Assembly: GCA_029990175.1 (NCBI GenBank)
Contig: JARKIP010000005.1
Span: forward strand, 30,017,501-30,081,500
DNA length: 64,000 nucleotides
DNA from: Petunia secreta
Taxonomy: Eukaryota; Streptophyta; Magnoliopsida; Solanales; Solanaceae
Direction: 5' to 3'
Below the pieces are notes generated by a model, which was not told where the DNA came from, searched no databases, and worked only from the letters and a program-made list of their open reading frames with translations. The translations under genes and the position numbers were made by a program. Positions 57,723 to 64,000 of this stretch are shown one piece after another (within the stretch, counting starts at the first letter, position 1; each line of letters begins with the position of its first letter).

Positions 57723-57911
57723 GTAGACTGTTGTTTTACAGTTTTTCTTTTGAATACACTTGGATATTCTAAGGGTTGTATGCCAAGTGTATTATTTTGC
57801 TCATCTTTTTGTAATTCAAACCCTTTTTCATTAATGAAAGGCCAAGAGCCAAGCTTTCTTTCAATCTCTGTTCATATTCCTAATTTTATTCTATTTTTTG
57901 TTTATCTTTAG
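57723..57911 (+). other. Candidate intron between protease/G-patch and RT, 189 nt
   Basis: The donor is CTTG|GTAGAC at 57722/57723. The acceptor is a T-rich stretch ending TTTATCTTTAG at 57911. The intron is AT-rich, contains stop codons, and its length is divisible by three, so removing it keeps the protease frame in register with RT (next codon GAT at 57913). Published Ogre elements have an intron at this place. Confidence 0.65.
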
Positions 57912-58932
57912 TGATATATCTGCTGGTCCTGATATCATGACATGTTCAAGGAACTTATCGTCCATCCAGGGACCGCAATCTGATTTTGGCTCCATGACCA
58001 TAGTTGAGGTTGAAAGTGATGAAGAAAACATTGAGGAATCTGTTAACAATACTGAATATGATGGAGAGCAGGCGGATTTTGAAATAGGCCTGGAAGTTGA
58101 ACGCCATGAGGGCAAGCCTAAACCCAATTTGGCTGATACAGAGGATGTTAATCTTGGGAGCCCCGATGATGTGAGGGAAACCAAGATAAGCATGTATGCC
58201 CGACCTGAAGTGAAGAACGATATTCGGAAAGTGCTCTTTGAATATCGAGATGTTTTTGCATGGTCATACGATGAGATGCCGGGTTTGAGCTCCGAATTGA
58301 TAGTCCACGAATTGCCAATTCAACCCGGTTTCCCTCCAGTGAGACAAATGCAACGGAAGTTCAAAACTGATATGATCAAGAAAATCCATGATGAAATAAT
58401 GAAACAGTTGGATGCAAAAGTGATTCAACCGGTTCAGTACACTACTTGGGTTGCAAATGTTGTTCCGGTTCCTAAGAAAGATGGAAAAACAAGGATATGT
58501 ATCGACTATCGAGATTTGAACAAGGCAAGTCCCAAAGATAATTTTCCATTGCCTAATATTCACACCCTCGTAGACAATTGTGCCAAACATGAGATACAAT
58601 CCTTTGTTGACTGCTATGCTGGATGTCACCAAATCCAGATGGATGAAGATGATGCATACAAAACGGCATTCACTACACCTTGGGGAACTTATTGCTATAG
58701 AGTGATGCCGTTTGGCTTGAAAAATGCTGGGGCAACCTACGTGAAGGCTATGACCGCCATTTTCCATGATATGATGCATAAAGAAATAGAAGTGTACGTG
58801 GATGATGTGATTATCAAGTCTAGAACTGCTGAAGACCACGTGAGAGATCTCAGAAAGTTCTTTGAAAGGCTCCGTAGGTACAATCTGAAGCTGAATCCAG
58901 CCAAGTGTGCATTTGGTGTGCCTGCTGGAAAA
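57912..58932 (+). pseudogene. E6 reverse transcriptase
   Basis: This is the frame after the candidate intron. An acidic linker comes first. The RT core starts at about 58280 (LIVHELPIQPGFPPVRQ) and continues with VVPVPKKDGKTRICIDYRDL, FVDCYAGCHQIQM, and the catalytic YVDD at 58795-58806. Both Asp residues are intact. KLNPAKCAFGV follows, and then a one-base gain in the A5 run at 58929-58933 shifts the frame. There is no stop within the RT core, so the fingers, palm and active site are preserved. RT copies the element RNA into DNA in the particle. Confidence 0.85.
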
Positions 58933-60180
58933 ATTGTTGGGTTTCATTATTAGTAGGCGAGGTATTGAACTGGATCCCGCAAAGATCAAAGCAATACAAG
59001 AACTACCTCCGCCTCGAACCAAGAAGGATGTTAAAAGCTTTCTAGGCAGGCTAAATTATATCAGTAGGTTCGTTGCTCAACTTACCACAATATGTGAGCC
59101 GATCCTCAAGTTTTTGAAAAAGAATGCATCAATTGCATGGACCGAGGAGTGCCAAGAAGCCTTTGACAAGATCAAGCAATACTTGTCAAATCCTCATGTT
59201 TTGGTTCCGCCTGAGCCTGGCCGACCATTGTTTTTGTACTTGTCAGTCAATGAAAACTCCTTTGGTTGCATACTAGGGCAACACGATGTCTCGGGAAAGA
59301 AAGAGCAGGCCATTTATTATCTGAGCAAAAAGTTCACAGATTGCGAGGTCAGATACACTTTTTTGGAAAGAACGTGTTGTGCTCTAACTTGGGTTGCACA
59401 AAAGTTGAAACATTATCTTTTGTCCTATACCACTTATCTGATTTCCCGGATGGATCCATTGAAGTACATATTTCAAAAGTCAATGCCAACTGGCAAGCTT
59501 GCAAAATGGCAAATCCTGCTCACAGAATTTGACATAGTTTATGTCACCAGAACTGCAATGAAAGCTCAAGCCTTAGCTGATCATTTGGCTGAAAATCCGG
59601 TTGATGATGATTATGAGCCATTGAAGACTTACTTCCCTGATGAGGAGGTAGATGTGCTTGAAGAGTTGATTAATGAAGAAGAGCACGTGTGGAAAATGTA
59701 CTTTGACGGTGCTTCTAACTCAAAGGGTCATGGCATTGGAGCAGTCCTCATCTCTCCCACAGGACATTACTATCCAGCAGCTGCCCAACTCCGCTTCAGT
59801 TGCACTAATAACACATCTGAATATGAAGCATGCATAATGGGTTTGCGTATGGCTCTAGACATGGACATCAAAGAATTGTTGGTGATCGGAGATTCAGATC
59901 TTTTGATACGCCAAATGAAGGGTGAATGGGAAACTCGAGACCTTAAGGTGATCATGTACAAGCAGTGTATGGACGATCTTCGCCAAAAGTTCGATGTTCT
60001 AAAGTTTAGACATGTCCCCAGAATACATAATGAGCTGGCTGACGCATTGGCTACATTAGCCTCAATGCTTGTCCATCCTGACAAAGCCCATATTGATCCA
60101 TTAGAGATTCAGGTCCAAAGCCAATATGCGTACTGCAATATGATTGAAGAAGAAATTGACGGTCAACCGTGGTACTTTGA
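58933..60180 (+). pseudogene. E6 RT connection, degenerate RNase H and second (archaeal-type) RNase H
   Basis: After the shift the frame is open to 60526. First comes the RT connection (GFIISRRGIELDPAK, FLGRLNYIS), then a gypsy-type RNase H (LYLSVNENSFGCILGQHD) whose first catalytic Asp is replaced, as is usual in Tat elements. At about 59690 begins a second RNase H with intact catalytic residues: YFDGASNSKGHGIG, SEYEACIMGL, IGDSDLLIRQ and HNELADALATLA. A dual RNase H is a hallmark of the Tat lineage. The second domain is likely the working one, degrading RNA after copying. Confidence 0.85.
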
Positions 60181-61492
60181 TGTCAAGAATTTCCTTCAAA
60201 ATGGGACATATCCTCCAATGGCAGAAAATAATCAAAAGAGAACGCTTCGACGACTGGCAAGTGGTTTCTTTCTGAGTGGAGGGGTGGTGTACAAAAGGAC
60301 ACCTGATTTGGGACTATTAAGATGCGTGGATGCAACTGAAGCCACGAAAATTCTCAATGACATGCATTCGGGGATCTGTGGACCCCACATGAGCGGGCAC
60401 GTGCTAGCTAAGAAAGTACTCAGAGCAGGATACTTCTGGCTCACCATGGAACATGACTGCATTACTTTTGTGCGAAAGTGTCATCAATGCCAAGTACAAG
60501 GTGATTTGATACATTCACCCCTGTAGAGTTGCACACAATGTCAGCCCTTTGGCCTTTCACAGCATGGGGGATGGATGTTATCGGGCCTATTGAACTAAGA
60601 GCATCAAATGGGCACAGATTCATTTTGGTTGCCTAGATTACTTCACCAAATGGGTTGAGGCCGTCACTCTCAAGTCCGTGACCAAGAAAGCCGTGGTGGA
60701 TTTCGTTCATTCTAACATTATTTGTCGCTTTGGTATCCCAAGTACCATCATCACTGATAATGCGGCAAATCTGAACAGTCATTTAATGAATGACGTGTGT
60801 GAAAGATTCAAGATCATGCACCGAAATTCCACACCTTACCGACCAAAGGCAAATGGCGCGGTTGAAGCAGCCAATAAGAATATCAAGAAGATCCTTAGGA
60901 AAATGATACAAGGATCTCGTGATTGGCATCAGAAGTTATGTTTTGCTTTGCTAGGTTACCGCACAACTGTGCGCACTTCCATAGGTGCAACCCCGTGTTC
61001 ATTGGTATATGGAACTGAAGCAGTCATACCCACTGAAGTTGAAATACCATCTCTCAGGATTATTGTGGAAGCAGAAATTGAGGACACAGAATGGGTGAAA
61101 ACCCAATTGGAACAATTGTCATTCATTGACAAAAAGAGGCTCAATGCAGTTTGTCACGGTCAATTGTATCAACAGAGAATGGCCCGAGCCTACAACAAGA
61201 AAGTGCGCCTCCGCGACTTGAAAGAGGGCAATTAGTCTTGAAAAGAATCTTTCCTCATCAGGAAGAAGCTAAGGGGAAATTTGCTCCAAATTGGCAAGGG
61301 CCATACCTGGTAAAGAAAGTATTGCCAAATGGCGCCTTGTACCTTACAGATCCAGAAGGCAGGACAACTGAAATACCCGTCAATGCAGACGCGGTCAAGA
61401 GGTACTACATTGGACTCCAAGATGGCTTTCAACTCAGGATGAATGCAAGGCTTTTGTTCTCTTTTGCTATCCCAAATTGTATCCCTTATTAG
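60181..61492 (+). pseudogene. E6 integrase, three frameshifts
   Basis: The zinc domain is MHSGICGPHMSG ... CHQCQ (about 60360-60495). One base is lost in the C-run at 60518-60521. The core starts WGMDVIGPIE (Asp 1, about 60570). Another base is lost near 60633, then DYFTKWVEAV, ITDNAANLNS (Asp 2) and NGAVEAANKN (Glu), so the DDE triad is present in pieces. A third loss, in the G-run at 61226-61228, precedes the C-terminal part (VLKRIFPHQEEAKGKFAPNW, PNGALYLTD). The frame ends at a TAG at 61490. No chromodomain. Integrase inserts the copied DNA. Confidence 0.85.
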
Positions 61493-61760
61493 CATTTTGA
61501 ACATTGTACTTTCGAGACATATTCTCGGTTGGAATCAATGTAATTGTATCAACATGAAATGAAACTGAAAAGCATCAAAAAGATACCTAGGCATTTGCCT
61601 AGAGCTAGGTCTGACCTGATTCCTCTTAAAAGGATACGTAGGCAACCATTTCGGTGCGGTCGCAACAAGAGAAAATTCCTCTTTCCCTGTTTTCTTTTAT
61701 TGACGCAACACTTGCCTCCAAGTTTGCGGCCAACGTCAAAAGAAATTTAGATCCCCATTT
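61493..61760 (+). other. E6 post-integrase untranslated region with conserved motif
   Basis: Contains a stem-loop CTAGGCA/TGCCTAG (61587-61593 and 61596-61602), followed by the block CTGATTCCTCTTAAAAGGATACGTAGGC shared with E1; here the stem pairing around it is weak. A short plus-strand open frame at 61544-61750 is not accepted. Confidence 0.6.
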
Positions 61761-61776
61761 TATGCTAAACTGGGGC

Positions 61777-61830
61777 AGAAGTTTGTTTTTATTTTATTTC
61801 ACAAATCAAATAAAATAAAAACAAACTTCT
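61777..61830 (+). other. Perfect 23-bp inverted repeat, 8-nt loop
   Basis: The left arm is 61777-61799 (starting AGAAGTTTGTTTTTATTT), loop 61800-61807, and right arm 61808-61830. All 23 positions pair. It follows the ACTGGGGCAG block, which is shared with E1. Confidence 0.85.
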
Positions 61831-61890
61831 ATCATCTTTGTATCATCTATTCACATGTTTCAAGAGATGTTGGTGTTGTAAATTGAATTG

Positions 61891-61952
61891 AAGAAAAAAA
61901 AGAAAGAAAAAAAAAGAAAAAAAAAAGAAAAAAAAAAAGAGAAAAGAAAGAA
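61891..61952 (+). repeat. Purine-rich tract (GAAAAA)n
   Basis: Almost pure A and G. It produces a meaningless Phe/Ser-rich frame on the minus strand. Confidence 0.9.
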
Positions 61953-61989
61953 GTCTTGTCGGTGAAAACCTGAGAAGGCGCCGCAAGAC
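61953..61989 (+). ncRNA. Structured hairpin 1 with GAGA tetraloop
   Basis: Outer stem GTCTTG (61953-61958) with CAAGAC (61984-61989), then a single bulged T and CGG/CCG. The conserved internal part is TGAAAA against CG. The inner stem is CCT (61969-61971) with AGG (61976-61978), closed by GAGA, a GNRA tetraloop. I call it structured RNA within the element transcript, not an independent gene. Confidence 0.55.
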
Positions 61990-62018
61990 AAACAGTGAGG
62001 AAAAAGATTAAAGAGAGA

Positions 62019-62055
62019 GGCTAGTTGGTGAAAACCCGAAAGGGCGCTACTAGTC
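62019..62055 (+). ncRNA. Structured hairpin 2 with GAAA tetraloop
   Basis: Outer stem CTAGT (62021-62025) with ACTAG (62049-62053), extended outward by G-U and G-C pairs. After a single bulged T, GG pairs with CT. The internal part TGAAAA against CG is identical to hairpin 1. The inner stem is CCC (62035-62037) with GGG (62042-62044), closed by GAAA. Stems differ in sequence from hairpin 1 but pair fully. Confidence 0.55.
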
Positions 62056-62059
62056 GACT

Positions 62060-62702
62060 TGATAGTCACCTCAACTTGGTTATGGTTTGATAGCTTCTGT
62101 GGAGCAACTCTCAACAAACAAGTGGCACTTGTCGGACGAGGTCATCCAAGATACATGTCATGATCATCAAGGCCGCCAGTATATTGCCAGATAAGTTTCC
62201 CTTTTCAGAAAGACGTTCCCTGTCCAAATGACTTTCGCCCTTAAACCTTTTTTTATTATTATTCTATTTTGTACATCTTGCCTCACCATTAATTCCTCGC
62301 CCTTTCGGCGCTAACCTCCCAGGAGCAACAAAAGAAAATTGCAAAACTCTGTCTTTCAGGATTCAGGTTTAATTCCAGCGAGCAGGGCACACCCTCGGCA
62401 ATGGAAAAGTTCTCAGCAAGTCATGATCAACATTGATAATTGGAGCCTAGCACCGCACATCAGGCTGGAACGACGACATACCAAAATTGTATCATGAAGA
62501 GTGGATATGTTTGGGAGAAGGTTTAGGCGTTGTTCATCCCACAGTACTGTGAAGAATAGAACAAGAGTCACTAAGCTTATTTGCAAGATCCGAAACAGGG
62601 TGTATCCACGATGCAGAAAGTAAGTGTGACATTTGCTATGTTGCCAAGAAAAAGCTAGGACCACTTGAATTGGGGTAGGTGCGCCAGATATCAGACGGAA
62701 CT
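62060..62702 (+). other. E6 3' untranslated region, nothing else recognised
   Basis: No frame or repeat recognised between the hairpins and the tandem array. A minus-strand open frame at 62413-62706 has no family features. Confidence 0.5.
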
Positions 62703-64000
62703 CCATTCTCTTTTCGAGTCAATTCCTGCTAAAAGACAGCGTCATTTCTTTTCCATATCAAGATCTGCTAAAAGATAGCGATCATTTCCTTTTCGAGTCA
62801 GTTCGCTCAAAGATAGCGTCATTTCCTTTCAATGTCAAGATCTGCTAAAAGATAGCGATCATTTCTTTTTCGAGTCAATTCGCTCAAAGATAGCGTCATT
62901 TCCTTTCAATGTCAAGATCTGCTAAAAGATAGCGATCATTTCCTTTTCGAGTCAGTTCGCTCAAAGATAGCGTCATTTCTTTTCCATATCAAGATCTGCT
63001 AAAAGATAGCGATCATTTCCATTTCGAGTCAGTTCGCTCAAATATAGCATCATTTCCTTTCAATGTCAAGATCTGCTAAAAGATAGCGATCATTTCTTTT
63101 TCGAGTCAATTCGCTCAAAGATAGCGTCATTTCCTTTCAATGTCAAGATCTGCTAAAAGATAGCGATCATTTCCTTTTCGAGTCAGTTCACTCAAAGATA
63201 GCATCATTTCTTTTCCATATCAAGATCTGCTAAAAGATAGCGATCATTTCCTTTTCGAGTCAGTTCGCTCAAAGATAGCATCATTTCCTTTCCGTGTCAA
63301 GATCCGCTAAAAGATAGCGATCATCTCCTTTTCGAGTCAGTTTCGCTCAAAGATAGCGTCATTTCCTTTCCATATCAGGATCTGCTAAAAGATAGCGATC
63401 ATTTCCTTTTCAAGTCAGTTTCGCTCAAAGATAGCATCATTTCCTATCAATGTCAAGATCTGCTAAAAGATATCGATCATTTCTTTTTCGAGTCAACTTG
63501 CTCAAAGATAGCGTCATTTCCTTTCAATGTCAAGATCTGCTAAAAGATAGCGATCATTTCCTTTCGAGTCAGTTCGCTCAAAGATAGCGTCATTTCTTTT
63601 CCATATCAAGATCTGCTAAAAGATAGCGATCATTTCCTTTTCGAGTCAGTTCGCTCAAAGATAGCATCATTTCCTTTCCGTGTCAAGATCCGCTAAAAGA
63701 TAGCGATCATCTCCTTTTCAAGTCAGTTTCGCTCAAAGATAGCGTCATTTCCTTTCCATATCAGGATCTGCTAAAAGATAGCGATCATTTCCTTTTCAAG
63801 TCAGTTTCGCTCAAAGATAGCGTCATTTCCTTTCCATGACAATAGCGATCATTTCCTTTTCGAGTCAGTTTCACTCAAAGATAGCGTAATTTCCTTTCCA
63901 TGTCGAGATCTGCTAAAAGATAGCGATCATTTTCCTTTCAAGTCAGTTTTGCTAGAAGATTGCACTCACATTTAGTTCAAGTCATTTGCGCTCAAAGATA
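62703..64000 (+). repeat. 77-bp tandem array, about 16-17 units, continues past the window
   Basis: The marker GATAGCGATCATTTCC recurs every 77 bp (for example 62774, 62851, 62928, 63005). Each unit is a dimer of two related parts of about 38 bp, one with GAGTCAGTTCGCTCAAA and one with ATGTCAAGATCTGCTAAAA. Most units differ by a few bases, and some are shortened (such as 63833-63845). Such arrays in the 3' untranslated region of Ogre/Tat elements are described as a source of satellites. Confidence 0.9.

Larger units (their letters stand above)
46671..64000 (+). mobile_element. E6: giant Ogre/Tat Ty3/gypsy element (right end outside window)
   Basis: The element begins with TGTAATCACC inside the LINE. 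Known Ogre features are present in order: a multi-kilobase LTR, an Arg-type primer site, an extra ORF upstream of gag, gag-protease, a candidate intron before RT, RT with two RNase H domains, integrase, then a hypervariable 3' untranslated part with tandem repeats. More than 17.3 kb lie in the window and the 3' LTR is not reached. Gag-protease has five stops and pol four shifts, but ORF1 is open. Confidence 0.9.

Noticed and set aside
61860..62117. 85-codon minus-strand frame with Phe-rich tail
   Set aside because: It is the antisense of a purine tract and the hairpin region.
1..64000. Host protein-coding genes, tRNA or rRNA genes
   Set aside because: I looked for conserved enzyme motifs and tRNA-like cloverleafs on both strands. 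Only retroelement domains and tRNA-primer complements were found.

Overview
The window is a nuclear plant DNA segment made almost entirely of nested transposable elements. I found no convincing host gene, tRNA or rRNA. A eudicot, probably Solanaceae, is my inference from the LTR families, the Ogre/Tat-type element and the MITE types; no single diagnostic gene confirms it. Base composition is AT-rich with many simple repeats.

Left part. From 1 to 9098 lies E1, a non-coding minus-strand LTR element. Its 5' LTR is 6539-9098, its primer site 6519-6535, and its 3' LTR is cut by the window edge (1-1787). E1 abuts a decayed exon with 24-codon repeats (9099-9590). From 10160 to 16560 is an old dead minus-strand Ty3/gypsy element (GY1), still readable as gag, protease, RT, RNase H and integrase. 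It is split by a 226-bp MITE and by solo LTR A (TSD GAAAC). From about 16650 to 21880 is a fold-back-like element with long inverted arms. It holds a Stowaway-like MITE, a 180-bp minisatellite and solo LTR B (TSD TAAAC), which belongs to the same family as A in inverted orientation.

Middle and right part. E2 (plus strand, 5' LTR 24852-25597) is the outermost shell. E3 (minus strand, 29421-38095, TSD CTTTG) sits inside E2 and has three extra LTR-leader units stacked at its 5' end. In E2's 3' LTR sits E4 (LTR 39074-39539, Lys-type primer site). In E4's leader sits E5 (minus strand, Asp-type primer site, with a hAT-like element inside). In E5's 5' LTR sits a minus-strand LINE (44875-46670). In the LINE sits E6, a very large Ogre/Tat Ty3/gypsy element that starts at 46671 and runs off the right edge. 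The outer halves of E4, E5, the LINE and E2's LTR should follow in reverse order beyond base 64000.

E6 is the best preserved element. It has a 3.7-kb LTR, an Arg-type primer site, an intact 629-codon ORF1 with a plant-mobile-domain-like fold, gag-protease with a G-patch domain, a candidate intron, then RT, a decayed RNase H, an intact second RNase H and integrase. Its 3' untranslated part has structured RNA-like hairpins and a 77-bp tandem array. Five nonsense codons in gag-protease are each explained by one C-to-T change, and four frameshifts interrupt pol, so the element as read cannot make its own enzymes. E1 shares E6's primer type and 3' motifs and looks like a non-autonomous relative.

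The most interesting signals are non-coding: paired hairpins with GNRA loops in E6 (61953-62055), palindromes phased at 21 bp in E3's LTRs, the E3 LTR-leader tandem array, the hairpin-bearing repeats in E1, and strong inverted repeats near E6's promoter and 3' end.
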